Shown piece after piece: positions 1 through 8,697 of a DNA stretch of 54,507 nt; position 1 is the stretch's first letter; each line of letters starts with the position of its first letter. The notes beneath the pieces are model-generated. The model did not search any database, was not told the origin of the DNA, and saw only the letters and a program-made list of their open reading frames with translations. Both the position numbers and the translations under genes were made by a program. The stretch comes from Polyangiaceae bacterium. Its GTDB lineage: Bacteria; Myxococcota_A; Polyangia; Polyangiales; Polyangiaceae. The stretch is from contig JABFXY010000152.1 in NCBI GenBank assembly GCA_013361525.1, forward strand, positions 1 through 54,507. The letters run 5' to 3'.

Positions 1-169
1 CCGGCGCGGGCACACCGCCCGAGCCACCCTCACCCGACGACGCACCGGCGCCGCCGGTGTCGCCCGCCCCGCCGCCGCCCGACGCAGCGGCGCCGCCGCC
101 GCCGCTGCCACCGATGCCCGAATCACCGCAGCCCGCGATGAGGGTCGAAAAGAGAAGAACACGAGCCAT
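1..169 (-). CDS. Lipoprotein with Gly/Ser-rich spacer, truncated at the window edge
   Basis: Only the first 56 codons are present; the gene runs off the left edge. The N-terminus starts MARVLLFSTLIAGCGDSG, a short hydrophobic signal with lipobox LIAGC, followed by a low-complexity Gly/Ala/Ser spacer. The same build recurs in at least five other genes here, so this is probably another surface-anchored lipoprotein whose functional domain lies outside the window. The ATG at 169 is used, but an in-frame GTG (187) or TTG (199) just upstream would add basic residues (RFSR) to the signal n-region and is a reasonable alternative. Function unknown. Confidence 0.75.
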   Translation of the reverse strand, partial: MARVLLFSTLIAGCGDSGIGGSGGGGAAASGGGGAGDTGGAGASSGEGGSGGVPAP

Positions 170-234
170 CCTCGAAAAGCGCACGGCGGCATTCAAACAC
201 AGACCTCGACGAGGCGATATTGGCTAAGGGACCA

Positions 235-260
235 CTTGGCCGCCCTTCGGGCGGGCTAGC
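235..260. repeat. Dispersed 26-nt repeat, copy 1 (hairpin-forming)
   Basis: Matches positions 10031-10056 at 24 of 26 bases. The core CCGCCC-TTC-GGGCGG forms a 6-bp hairpin and the copy ends in CTAGC. It lies between two divergent genes, so it is not a simple terminator here. The rest of the 170-406 gap holds no recognisable gene. Confidence 0.6.
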
Positions 261-406
261 GAGCACGACAAACGACGCTTACCCTCGAGCGCTCTGTGCT
301 CGAGCGAGGATTGCGGCGTTCACGATCGCAGTCATTGGAATTTTTGACTGTTGATTCACCTCGCGAGCGAGGCTGAATGCTCGTCATAGGCAAGGATCGA
401 TAACGA

Positions 407-1414
407 ATGATCAGACGGATCACGAAGACGCTCGCACGCCGAGCCTCGATGCTCGCACTCACGCTTTCGTTCTTCGCGTGCGGCGGCGACGCAAAGACCG
501 ACGAGGCGACTTCGGGGGCACCTCGCCCGCGTCCGAAGCCGCAAGCCGTCGTGCCGTCACCACCGCGCTCTGGCGGCTCGGCAGGCGCGTCGCAGAGCGT
601 GCGCCCCGAAGCGAACGCGAATCGGCGCGTCGCACAGCCGATGTTGTGGGAGGTAAGCGGCCCCTCCGGCACCAGCTATCTCTTCGGGACCATCCATATG
701 GGGATTGGGCCGAGCGATCTTCCGGATTCGGTACGCGAGAAAATCACGGAGACGACGACGTTCATCTCCGAAGTCGACATGACCGATCCGCAGCTCGGGC
801 CCGGCATGTTGAAAGAGGCGATGCTCCCAGCCGGTCGCAGCCTGGAGAAAGACCTCGGACCCGATCTGTGGGCGAAGGCGACCGCGGCGACCGGCGGCGC
901 GATGCCCTCGGATCGGCTGGCGCAGTTCGACCCGTGGTTCGTGCTCGTCACCATTACCTCTCGGTTCTTCGAGAAAGCGCAGCAGATGGATCCTGTCCTT
1001 CATGACCAGGCAAAGCGCGAGGGCGATCGCCTCGCGTACCTCGAGACTTGGCAAGAACAGGTGCGCTATCTGGAGGAATCGCTCGACCTCCAAGTGCTGA
1101 AGGACGCGCTCGGCGACCTGGACGCACAGAAGCGCATCGCCGAAGGGATGCAGCGGTCCTACCTCACGGGCGACGCGGCCGAGCTCGAGAGATTCGTATT
1201 CGACGCCGAAGACATGAAGCTCCACCCGAAGAGCTACGAGGTCTTGTTCTACAAGCGCAACGAGCGGTGGCTACCCGTCCTCGAGCGCCATTTGAAAGAA
1301 GGCAAAGCGTTCGTCGCCGTCGGAGCCGGCCACCTCGTGGGGGAGCGCGGGCTCGTCGCCGAGCTCGCGAAGAAGGGTCTCACCGTGACGAGGTATCAGC
1401 CGAGGAGCCCATAA
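407..1414 (+). CDS. TraB/GumN-like lipoprotein
   Basis: A 335-residue protein with a basic n-region (MIRRITKTLARR), a hydrophobic stretch and lipobox SFFAC (Cys25), so it is probably lipid-anchored. A Pro/Ser/Arg-rich linker follows to about residue 75. The rest fits the TraB/PrgY/GumN family: the conserved opening SYLFGTIHMG (about 90-99) and the closing FVAVGAGHLVGERG near the C-terminus, both carrying the family's conserved His/Gly residues. Members are proposed metal-dependent peptidases or signal-inactivating proteins; the substrate here is unknown. The ATG is preceded by AAGGA about 10 nt upstream. The gene is convergent with the small selenoprotein candidate at 1438-1824. Confidence 0.85.
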   Translation: MIRRITKTLARRASMLALTLSFFACGGDAKTDEATSGAPRPRPKPQAVVPSPPRSGGSAGASQSVRPEANANRRVAQPMLWEVSGPSGTSYLFGTIHMGIGPSDLPDSVREKITETTTFISEVDMTDPQLGPGMLKEAMLPAGRSLEKDLGPDLWAKATAATGGAMPSDRLAQFDPWFVLVTITSRFFEKAQQMDPVLHDQAKREGDRLAYLETWQEQVRYLEESLDLQVLKDALGDLDAQKRIAEGMQRSYLTGDAAELERFVFDAEDMKLHPKSYEVLFYKRNERWLPVLERHLKEGKAFVAVGAGHLVGERGLVAELAKKGLTVTRYQPRSP

Positions 1415-1437
1415 GACCCAGCGCTCGCTCGGGGCGT

Positions 1438-1824
1438 TCAACCCGCGCTGATTCCGCGTTTTGCCAAAACGCGCGATTGGTTCTTCCCGAAGTAGGTCGC
1501 GCACGGCTCGCAGCAAAAATAGAAGGTCTTGCCGTTCGCCTCCGCCTTCGCGCTCGACGCCGACACCAAAAACGTCGCGCCGCTCACGAAACAATAGGCC
1601 CACTCACCGGCGGCGGCGCCGGGCTGGGACTTGACCACCGTACCGGCGGGCGGCTCGGAGCCTCACCCGCCGCAATCGGCGAAGGTCGGATCGACGTGCT
1701 GATCCGGCGGGATCGGCGCCTCGGCCGAAGCGGAGGCACCCACACCCTCGGAACCCTTGTTGCAACCGCAGGCAATCGCCGCGGCCGCAGGCAAGGCCCC
1801 AACCAGAAACGTTCTTCGGTTCAC
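1438..1824 (-). CDS. Candidate Tat-exported selenoprotein with CxxU motif and YHS/TRASH-like Cys domain
   Basis: Reads as 128 residues if the TGA at 1665-1663 is decoded as selenocysteine (Sec54). The N-terminus VNRRTFLVGALPAAAAIACG has a twin-arginine-type signal (NRRTFLVG) and possible lipobox IAC. Before the TGA comes ADCGG, giving C51-G-G-U54, a C-x-x-U redox-type motif. After it the same frame continues for 74 sense codons with clear protein character: WAYCFVSG, then FYFCCEPCATYF, resembling the Cys pattern of YHS/TRASH metal-binding domains. A 6-bp hairpin with loop GUA lies 19 nt after the TGA (1649-1635). The GTG start lies 5 nt after the aldehyde dehydrogenase stop, so the two are probably one operon; a TTG at 1833 is the alternative start. 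Without recoding this would be a 53-residue exported peptide plus an orphan 66-residue ORF. Sec insertion is inferred. Confidence 0.7.
1635..1649 (-). promoter_or_regulatory. Candidate bacterial SECIS hairpin of the CxxU selenoprotein
   Basis: On the minus strand the arms are CCGCCG (1649-1644) and CGGUGG (1640-1635): six pairs including one G-U, closing a three-base loop GUA. The loop starts 19 nt after the UGA. As I recall the published bacterial SECIS model, it wants a loop 16-37 nt after UGA with a G among its first two bases, and this fits. Hairpins are common at this GC content, so geometry alone is not proof. Confidence 0.55.
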
Positions 1825-1829
1825 GCGGA

Positions 1830-3452
1830 TCAATCCCGCTCGCGGAGTGCGAGCCACGCAGTCTTCGCGAGTCGCGTGACCGCCTGCGCCGTCTTCGTTG
1901 CGCCGCGACCATAGATGCTTCGAATGGTCTCGCGCGCGATGTCGTAATCGAACGGCCCAATGGGATAGAGTTTCGCGGGGGCGCCGACCGGCAGCTTGTC
2001 GATGAGCACCGACTTGGCGTTGCAGCACGCGCGTAGGCCCTCGCGCCCATTGAGGCGACCAAAGCCCGAGCCGCGAACGCCGCCGAAGGGCAAGCCCATC
2101 GCCATATACGTGAGGCCGAAGTCGTTGTGGCACATCCCGCCCGTGACGAGCTGCTCCACGAAGCGGCGCGCCCGCGCTTGGCTGCGCGTGATCACCGTCG
2201 ACGAGAGACCGAACTCCGAAGTGTTCGCGATACGGATGGCGTCGTCCTCGTCGGCCGCCCGGAGGATCACCATCACGGGGCCGAACGTCTCCTCCCGAAG
2301 GATCGCGGCGCTCTCCGGAACGTCGACGAGGACCGTCGGCGCGTAGAAGTCGCCCTGATCGGTGAGGACGCGGCGGCCCCCCGTCAGCGCCTTCGCGCCG
2401 CGACGGATCGCGTCGTCGACGAGACGCTCCACGATCTCGATCTGCATCGGAGTCGTCATCGCGCCGATGTCGACGCGTCGATCGCCGAGCGGCGGACCCT
2501 GGCGAAGGGCGCTCGTCAGCTCGACGACGCGCTGGACGAAGGCGTCGTAGACGCGGTCGAACACGATGAAACGCTCGGCCGCGAGGCAGTTCTGGCCGGC
2601 CGCGATGAAGATGCCGGTCATCGCGGTATGCGCCGCGTGCTCGACGTCGGCGTCGTCGCAAACGATGAACGCGTCTTTTCCGCCGAGCTCGAGGATGACG
2701 GGCGTCAGGGTCTTGGCGCTCTCCTCCAAGACCTTTTTGCCGTTCTGCATCGAGCCCGTGAAGATGATCTTGTCGACGCCGCCGGAGACGAGCGCCGCGC
2801 CCGTCTCGCCGTAGCCGTTGATGATCTGCACGAGATCGCGCGAGAGCCCCGCCTTGTCGAGGGCCTCGTCGAAGATGCGCTGAAACCGCTGCGACGACCA
2901 CGCGACGTGCTCGCTCACCTTGATGATGACGGCGTTGCCCGCGAACAACGCGGGGACGGTCGGGCCGAGGATGTTCTGCAGCGGGTAGTTCCACGGCGCG
3001 ATGACGCCGATGACCCCGAGCGGGATGTAATGGATCTCGGCACGTTTGTGCGGGAACAACCCGGTCGGCACGCGCTCCGGCACGAGGAACTCTTCGCCGT
3101 GCTCGCAGGTGTGACGGATCTTCTCCGCCACCGTCCAGATCTCGCCGAGCATCGCGTTTTCACGCGTCTTGCCGCAATCGCGAACAATGACGTCGACGAG
3201 CTCGTCTGCGTGCGCGAGCACGTGATCGAGGATGTACCCGAGCAGCTCTTTCCGCTCCTCGAACGAGCGCTCCGCCCAGGCGGTCTGCGCACGACGCGCT
3301 CGAGCGATGCGCTCGCGAACCTCCGCCGGCGAGCAAACCGGCACCTCACCGAGAGGTTTACGGGTGGCCGGCTCGAAGCAAGAGATCATCGTCCGGGCGC
3401 CACCTTTCGTCTCGGGGTGACGCGCGGTGTTTTCGACGGGGGCGGTCGTCAT
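1830..3452 (-). CDS. Aldehyde dehydrogenase family protein
   Basis: A 540-residue NAD(P)+-dependent aldehyde dehydrogenase, expected to oxidise an aldehyde to the acid in the cytoplasm. Family residues are all visible: Asn in APWNYPL (155), Lys in IIKVSEH (178), general-base Glu in LELGGKD (255) and nucleophilic Cys in GQNCLAAERF (289), with ETFGPV and GSGFGR downstream. Length is typical with a short extra C-terminal tail (about 50 residues). The substrate cannot be deduced. The ATG at 3452 lacks a strong Shine-Dalgarno; an internal ATG at 3389 is an alternative. The stop is followed within a few bases by the start of the small selenoprotein candidate, so the two are likely co-transcribed. 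The 79 bases upstream (3453-3531) are the only room for a promoter before the next gene. Confidence 0.93.
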   Translation of the reverse strand: MTTAPVENTARHPETKGGARTMISCFEPATRKPLGEVPVCSPAEVRERIARARRAQTAWAERSFEERKELLGYILDHVLAHADELVDVIVRDCGKTRENAMLGEIWTVAEKIRHTCEHGEEFLVPERVPTGLFPHKRAEIHYIPLGVIGVIAPWNYPLQNILGPTVPALFAGNAVIIKVSEHVAWSSQRFQRIFDEALDKAGLSRDLVQIINGYGETGAALVSGGVDKIIFTGSMQNGKKVLEESAKTLTPVILELGGKDAFIVCDDADVEHAAHTAMTGIFIAAGQNCLAAERFIVFDRVYDAFVQRVVELTSALRQGPPLGDRRVDIGAMTTPMQIEIVERLVDDAIRRGAKALTGGRRVLTDQGDFYAPTVLVDVPESAAILREETFGPVMVILRAADEDDAIRIANTSEFGLSSTVITRSQARARRFVEQLVTGGMCHNDFGLTYMAMGLPFGGVRGSGFGRLNGREGLRACCNAKSVLIDKLPVGAPAKLYPIGPFDYDIARETIRSIYGRGATKTAQAVTRLAKTAWLALRERD

Positions 3453-3531
3453 AGCCCGAGGGCTTAGCCGCGCCCGCGCCCCTCAGCAACCCCGACCGCG
3501 CCCCCCTCTCGCAGAGGCAATTGTGCCTCAG

Positions 3532-4185
3532 TCATTCGTTGTCGAACTTCCACGCAAACCGATGGCTGGCCTTGTCCTGATGCTCAGGCACAGCGAGCGT
3601 CAGGATCATCGCTTCGGTCGACTTCTTGATGTGGCCGTCGTGCTCGAAGCAAATCACACCACCGCTGTCCATCACGGTGAACGGCTTGTCCTTCGGGATT
3701 TGTCGCTGAATGTTCACCTGGTAGCAGTTGCGTCCGTTTCCGTCGCAGACCTGCTGCTGCTCGGTGATCGTCTCCGTCACCTTGCCGACGAGCTCGGAGC
3801 GTTCGATCTCCTTGGCGCTCTTCACCTCCGACTTGGTCATGGTCTCTTCGGGCTCCATGATTTCGAGCTTCGGGATGAGCTTGTTCACGTCGACGAACGT
3901 CTCGTCTTCTTTCTCGGCTCCGACTTCGTAGAGCCAGCGCAGCTTCACGTCGAAGCACGCCTTCGTGTCGTCGAGCGACACGAGCGACGCTTCCGTCGAC
4001 GCGCTTCGGTACGGAAGCCCGTTCATCGACTCGTACCAAAAGCGGTGCTGCTTGGCCTCGTTCGGCGAGACCGCGCCGGTGATGAGCGGGTTGGGAATCT
4101 CGACGGCCCCACGCACGCCGCACCCCGAGAGCGCGGCGGCGGAGATCCCCAAGACGGCGACACAGAGTTGGATGCGCTTCGACAT
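3532..4185 (-). CDS. Lipoprotein of unknown function
   Basis: A 217-residue protein with a textbook lipoprotein signal: MSKRIQLCVAVLGISAAALS then GCG (lipobox LSGC). The start is fixed by AGGAGG nine bases upstream of the ATG at 4185; longer upstream reading is not supported. The mature part is acidic and rich in Glu/Lys/Thr, with four scattered Cys after the lipid-bearing one (KACFDV, QQVCDGNGRNCYQV, GVICFEHDGH) that could form disulfides in the periplasm. No known domain is recognised. It is divergent from the duplicated lipoprotein at 4382, with a 196-bp gap that must hold both promoters. Confidence 0.8.
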   Translation of the reverse strand: MSKRIQLCVAVLGISAAALSGCGVRGAVEIPNPLITGAVSPNEAKQHRFWYESMNGLPYRSASTEASLVSLDDTKACFDVKLRWLYEVGAEKEDETFVDVNKLIPKLEIMEPEETMTKSEVKSAKEIERSELVGKVTETITEQQQVCDGNGRNCYQVNIQRQIPKDKPFTVMDSGGVICFEHDGHIKKSTEAMILTLAVPEHQDKASHRFAWKFDNE

Positions 4186-4381
4186 GACGGCTTGCCTCCT
4201 GACCTGCCCTACGGACACGCCGTCTTTCCGACCGTCGCAGGGATCCGACGACTTTCTTTCGTCGCGCCCGCCCGTCGCGGCGCCCGCCGGCGCTCCGCCG
4301 GCAGGCGCCAATCGAATCGATGCATTTTCCGGATGTTCTCTCCGATGTCGCGCTGGCGTGCCCGTTGCCAAACGCTCGCGC

Positions 4382-5353
4382 ATGAACACGCCCAACCGAT
4401 GGTTTCGTCTCCTTCACTGCATGTCTGCCGTCGTTTCCGTCTTCCTCGCGGGGTGCATCGATTCCACGCCTGAATCCGACGCGGAAGCCGAGGGTGACGA
4501 CGCCGACGCGCTTCAAACCCGCTACGTCGAGCTCGGCGATTTCGTCACGTCGGACGCCGACATCGAGCGCTGGCGGGAGATTCGACAGAAGCTCGACGCC
4601 GGATTCGACGATGTCTGCGGCGACACCTTTTGCGAAGGCGACTACACCAACTTGCAGTCGCTCGGCTTCACCTGCTCCGTCTCCTCGAAGCAAGGTCGCA
4701 TCCGCGAATGCGTGTGGACCTTCGCCGCGAGCAACGAGGCCATCGACGCGGGGACGGGCGCAATCGCCGCCGACATCCCGTTCTTCGAATGCCGCTTTCG
4801 ACCGACCGGCAAGGTGAGCGGATTGCTCCAATCGTTCGGGGACGACCCCCTGCGCAGCACGCTTCCGGGCGCCGACACCTCGATCTACGACGCGCTCGGT
4901 GATTGCTTCAACCATCCAATCGACGCGACCGCTCTGCCGGCGCCCGTCGAGGGGCCGTACGTCGGCGCGACAGATCTGCTCGAAGGCGAAAGCATCGACG
5001 CTTGGTATGCGATGACGCACGCGCTCGCGGCAGAGTTCGACTCCATCTGCGGCGATTCGTTCTGCGAGGGCGACTACACGAACCTCGAGGCTCTACGCTT
5101 TTCGTGTAGCACCAACACCGAGACCCAAAAGCTCGGAACGTGCGCCTGGACCTTCGCCGGCAGCGCCAACGTCCTACGCCACAATGGATTCGTACGCGTC
5201 GAGGGCCAGCCCTTCACGTGCAGCTTCACCGTCGACGCGACACCGGCAGAGCTCGCGTCCGCGCTGGCCCCGAGCAGTGAAGGCTCGGTCCTTTATCGTG
5301 CGTTGCCGGGCGCGACGACGTCGATCAACGACGCGCTGATCGATTGCCTTTGA
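4382..5353 (+). CDS. Lipoprotein with an internally duplicated CGDxFCEGDYTNL domain
   Basis: A 323-residue protein starting MNTPNRWFRLLHCMSAVVSV with lipobox LAGC (Cys25). The mature part is two homologous halves. Each opens with an Asp/Trp-rich helix-like stretch and CGDTFCEGDYTNL or CGDSFCEGDYTNL, then FTCS or FSCS, a CxWTFAGS-type segment, a xFxCxF strand and a closing LPGADTSIYDAL or LPGATTSINDAL. The matched Cys in each half suggests two independently disulfide-bonded domains. No named family is recognised. The last 61 bases overlap the convergent membrane-protein gene at 5293-6105. Confidence 0.8.
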   Translation: MNTPNRWFRLLHCMSAVVSVFLAGCIDSTPESDAEAEGDDADALQTRYVELGDFVTSDADIERWREIRQKLDAGFDDVCGDTFCEGDYTNLQSLGFTCSVSSKQGRIRECVWTFAASNEAIDAGTGAIAADIPFFECRFRPTGKVSGLLQSFGDDPLRSTLPGADTSIYDALGDCFNHPIDATALPAPVEGPYVGATDLLEGESIDAWYAMTHALAAEFDSICGDSFCEGDYTNLEALRFSCSTNTETQKLGTCAWTFAGSANVLRHNGFVRVEGQPFTCSFTVDATPAELASALAPSSEGSVLYRALPGATTSINDALIDCL

Positions 5354-6105
5354 CCAGGGCGACTTCGCACCATTGCGTTCACGACGAGCATCGCCGCGGC
5401 GGGCCCCATCCATTTCCACCAATGCCACCAAACCTGGGAGCTCGAGCGCAGGACATGGGGCGCGACGAGAAGCGCCATCCCCAAGACGGCAGGGACCGCC
5501 TTCGCCCTCAAAAGCAGGTGGAGCGCCAGGTAAGCCTCGAGGATGTACAGCTCCCCCGAAAGGAGGGCCTGCCAATACGGGCCGTGCAGCGGCCTGAGCG
5601 GCGCCCACAGGCCGACTTGCACGGTGAGATCGACGGCCGCGACGAACGTGACGAATGCAAAAACCCAGGCCCACCGTCGCAAGAACACGGAGCCCGGGTG
5701 CGGCGTGGGACCGGGCTGCGCACGCGCAAAGAGGAACGCCGTCGCGGCGGCACCGAGGAGCGCCGCCGCGAAGGTCCTTCCCCAATCCATAAACTCGGTG
5801 CGGTTCGCCGAAAGAACAACCACAGCACCGCCGACCGCGGTGACGACGACGACACGCTCCCAGCCGCGACGCGACATCGACGGGAGCATGTCCGCTACCG
5901 CGACAACCGCCACGATCCCGCCCATTGCATAGGACATGAAAAGCGGAGCCAAGAGCCACCAGCGAACGAGCCCGATCAGCGACGGCAGAGAGCTGTCGGT
6001 GCGAACGGCCCATACGGCATAAAGCAGATATCCCACGCCGAGCGCGATGTGCGGCAATCGGACCCCGCGCACCATCTCCGTCCAGCCTCCGCTCACGGTG
6101 AGCAT
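5293..6105 (-). CDS. Polytopic membrane protein, unknown function
   Basis: A 270-residue, strongly hydrophobic protein with about seven to eight predicted transmembrane stretches separated by short charged turns (for example LLAPLFMSYAMGGIVAVVAV and ALLGAAATAFLFARA). Trp residues cluster in a late segment (SQVWWHWWKWMG). The composition is clearly coding, unlike the Arg-rich opposite frames. No family motif is recognised. Its 3' end overlaps the convergent lipoprotein gene by 61 bases. Confidence 0.7.
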   Translation of the reverse strand: MLTVSGGWTEMVRGVRLPHIALGVGYLLYAVWAVRTDSSLPSLIGLVRWWLLAPLFMSYAMGGIVAVVAVADMLPSMSRRGWERVVVVTAVGGAVVVLSANRTEFMDWGRTFAAALLGAAATAFLFARAQPGPTPHPGSVFLRRWAWVFAFVTFVAAVDLTVQVGLWAPLRPLHGPYWQALLSGELYILEAYLALHLLLRAKAVPAVLGMALLVAPHVLRSSSQVWWHWWKWMGPAAAMLVVNAMVRSRPGQRQSISASLIDVVAPGNAR

Positions 6106-6163
6106 CGTACTCGACGACGGCGCTCAGTGCCCGGGCGGAGGTTTTCCTCCAACCCGGGCGACT

Positions 6164-7879
6164 TCACGGGGCAAGCTGCACCACCGCGACGTCCCCCTGT
6201 CCGAACGGAACCAGGGGTCCGCTGCCGAAGTCGACAGGCGCATTGCGTAGGTTGAACGCCAGCGTCGCTTGCCCGTTCGGCTGCACGTTGAGAAGGTGCC
6301 CCGGAATGCTCTTCCAGACCATCGCGTTTTGCGCGCCGAACCGCCGATACCATCCCGGCGTGCCGTCCGGATGGAGCTTGCCGACCACGAGCTCTCGCGT
6401 CCCGACAGCGGTCAACGTATCGAATCCCAAATCGATATAACCACCGAACGTCGCTGCGAATGTAATGTCGCCGGCAGCGTCGATCGCGAGCTCCGGCTCC
6501 CACCCGGGGTAGATTTCGATGGTAAAGAAGATGTGATACCAGGCGATGCTGCCCTGGGCGCCCATCCTCGCGATGAAGCCGTTGATGCTCGGAATATCGA
6601 CTCCGCCGAGCTCGCCCTGATTGATGCCGCCACTGAGGTAGATCTCACCCGCAGGGCCCGTTGCGACGTCCAAGACCTCGCAGCTGTTGGAGCAGAACCG
6701 ATAGCTCTCGAGGTGTTCCCCGGTCGGGCCGAAGCGCGCGACGAAGCTATCGTAGCCATTGCCACCATAAGGCAGCGTCGAGCCGCCGAGGCTTATGGGA
6801 TCCGAATAGTCGCCGGCAAGGACGATGTTCCCCTGCGCGTCGATGTCGATCGGCCCGGTGCGAACAATGGCATTCCCCGTGTTTGGCAACGCATGACTCC
6901 ACAGAAGGATGCCGTCGGCGTCGTCGACGGCAAAGAGGAACGGAGCGTCGCTCGTGGGGCTGTCGGTCGTGACGGGCTCACCGTCGTATTGGACGCCCGG
7001 CCCGCCGGCGCCAAACATGACGATGTCGCCGGCTGGTCCACGCGCCATCGCGGTGACGCCGGCATTGGCGGGACCGGAGGCTTCGAGCATTTTCGCCCAG
7101 GCATAGCCGCCATCCGCCTCGTACGCTGCGATGACGCTGTCATTCGTGCTCGACGGTGTCAGGTCTCCACCACCGAGGTCGATCGTCCCCGCAAAATGGC
7201 CCGCAAGAACGACCCCTTCGTTCTGTGTCGCCACCAAATCGAGCGGCGTGAACTGCTTTGGAATCTTGCGAATCCACAGGTCCTGCCCAGACGACGAGAT
7301 CTTCGCGAGGAAGCCATCGTGTGCCGCATCGGCGGTCACCATCGCGCCGGCGAATTCGATACCTCCGGGGACGTCCCCGAGCGTCCCCAATACGTAGAGA
7401 TCGCCGTTGGGCGCGATGGCCGTCCGTCGGACGGATTGCGTCTTCGCGGTATCGCCGTAAACGCGGCCCCAGAGGCCGCACTCGGTGCCGTCGCAATCGT
7501 CGTCCTCGAGCGTCGAGCACGTCTCGCCACCGGTCGGGACGCATACCGCGGCGCCGCCCTCGCCGCCGTCACCGCCGTCGCCTCCACCGCCGAGAGCGCC
7601 GCCGCTGCCTCCGACGCCGGGGCCTCCGCCATTACCGCCCGCTCCGCCGGTGTCGTTGCTCGACGGATCGCCACCGCCCCCGGCTGCTCCCTCCAACGAG
7701 GTTCCACCATGCCCACCCGACGCCGACTCCGAGCTTCCTCCGGCGCCGCCCGTGGGACTCGTCTCGCCGCTGTCACCGCAACCACTGGTCGCGCCACTCG
7801 AGAACAGCGCAACGGCCGATGCCGAGACGCACGCGCGAAGCCGCACACCATACGATCCGTTCGAAGCTCGTGAGCCCAT
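6164..7879 (-). CDS. Surface lipoprotein with SBBP-type beta-propeller repeats
   Basis: About 571 residues. A signal region with a Ser/Ala-rich hydrophobic core ends in TSGC, followed by roughly 80 residues of Gly/Ser spacer and a Cys pair motif (VCVPTGGETCSTLEDDDCDG). The remainder carries repeats in the style of SBBP beta-propellers: DGFLAKISSSGQDLW, DSFVARFGPTGEHLE, NGFIARMGAQGSIAW and LVVGKLHPDGTPGWYR, each preceded by a GxxxLGG or DLGG strand. This points to an extracellular propeller of unknown ligand. An ATG at 7879 is chosen; a GTG nine bases upstream (7888) is equally possible. The repeats make this one of a set of propeller lipoproteins in the window. Confidence 0.85.
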   Translation of the reverse strand: MGSRASNGSYGVRLRACVSASAVALFSSGATSGCGDSGETSPTGGAGGSSESASGGHGGTSLEGAAGGGGDPSSNDTGGAGGNGGGPGVGGSGGALGGGGDGGDGGEGGAAVCVPTGGETCSTLEDDDCDGTECGLWGRVYGDTAKTQSVRRTAIAPNGDLYVLGTLGDVPGGIEFAGAMVTADAAHDGFLAKISSSGQDLWIRKIPKQFTPLDLVATQNEGVVLAGHFAGTIDLGGGDLTPSSTNDSVIAAYEADGGYAWAKMLEASGPANAGVTAMARGPAGDIVMFGAGGPGVQYDGEPVTTDSPTSDAPFLFAVDDADGILLWSHALPNTGNAIVRTGPIDIDAQGNIVLAGDYSDPISLGGSTLPYGGNGYDSFVARFGPTGEHLESYRFCSNSCEVLDVATGPAGEIYLSGGINQGELGGVDIPSINGFIARMGAQGSIAWYHIFFTIEIYPGWEPELAIDAAGDITFAATFGGYIDLGFDTLTAVGTRELVVGKLHPDGTPGWYRRFGAQNAMVWKSIPGHLLNVQPNGQATLAFNLRNAPVDFGSGPLVPFGQGDVAVVQLAP

Positions 7880-8159
7880 GTTCTTCACCCGAAAGACCTG
7901 TCAAACAGCGATTCGTCACACGAGTGGGGCGGTCGAGGCTCGATCGGCTCACAAATACTTCACGATCCCGATGATTTCGGCGGCGGCATGTCATGCGTCC
8001 GCTGCGGGTCGAGCCCGCAACGGAGGTTGGCACGGGCGAGCCGAACGTTGGCGGCCCGCCGCCCGCCCTTCCAGGCAGCAATGGCGGGCGAAACGCAGAA
8101 AACAGGCTGCCAGGTCGCACGGCACCCATTGGGCACCGAAGGTGCTTCCCAGCGGGCCC

Positions 8160-8684
8160 GTGACCCTTCGACCTCGCCACCGACAGCGCTCAGCCGCGCT
8201 TCTTCTCGCCGCCGCGATCCCCATCGCGTTCACGGCTTGTGAGAGCCCGACGTCCCCGCCCATCTGCCCGCGGAGTGCGTTGTCGTCGTTCATCATCGTG
8301 ACGTATGTCGGCTACGTGCCGGCACATGCGGACGCCGAGCGGCTCGATCTCGACGTCTGTGTCGAAGACATCGAGTGCGCCGACACCAACGTCGTCCTCG
8401 CGCCGCTCGAGTGCAGAGTGGACGCGAGCCTCGGCACGACGCAGGTCCATTGCATGCTCGACGGGGTCGACCTCGAGCTCGGTTTCAACCTCGACGGCAC
8501 CGTTCCCGAGCTCGAGGGCGAGCACACGATAGAGCTCACCCTCGACGTCCCAGGAGGAGAGACCATCGAACGAACCGCGACGGTCGACCTCGTGCCGACG
8601 TACGGACACGGCCCGGAGTGCGGCATTACGCATGTCGAGGGTCGGCTCGACGTCGACGCCGCGACGCTCGAGCCGCTCGATTGA
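8160..8684 (+). CDS. Small lipoprotein, unknown function
   Basis: A 174-residue protein from a GTG start: VTLRPRHRQRSAALLLAAAI, then IAFTAC (lipobox). The mature part is acidic, with paired Cys motifs (LDVCVEDIECAD, LECRVD, VHCMLDG, GPECGITH), and looks beta-rich and disulfide-stabilised. No domain is recognised. It is convergent with the SDR gene at 8698. The upstream 7889-8159 gap shows a short GCGGG-TCGAG-CCCGC hairpin near 8006 but no gene. Confidence 0.65.
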   Translation: MTLRPRHRQRSAALLLAAAIPIAFTACESPTSPPICPRSALSSFIIVTYVGYVPAHADAERLDLDVCVEDIECADTNVVLAPLECRVDASLGTTQVHCMLDGVDLELGFNLDGTVPELEGEHTIELTLDVPGGETIERTATVDLVPTYGHGPECGITHVEGRLDVDAATLEPLD

Positions 8685-8697
8685 TGATGCGGGTGAA

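Noticed and set aside
1438..1638. Independent 66-residue gene starting at GTG 1638
   Set aside because: It has no signal peptide or ribosome site, yet its Cys motif suits an exported protein, and it is exactly in frame with the Tat-signal peptide across a single TGA.
2127..3467. 446-residue plus-strand open frame
   Set aside because: Antisense shadow of the aldehyde dehydrogenase, whose catalytic residues are all present on the other strand.
8000..8020. tRNA-like T-arm (GCGGG-TCGAG-CCCGC)
   Set aside because: The loop has five bases instead of seven and no acceptor, D or anticodon arms can be drawn around it.
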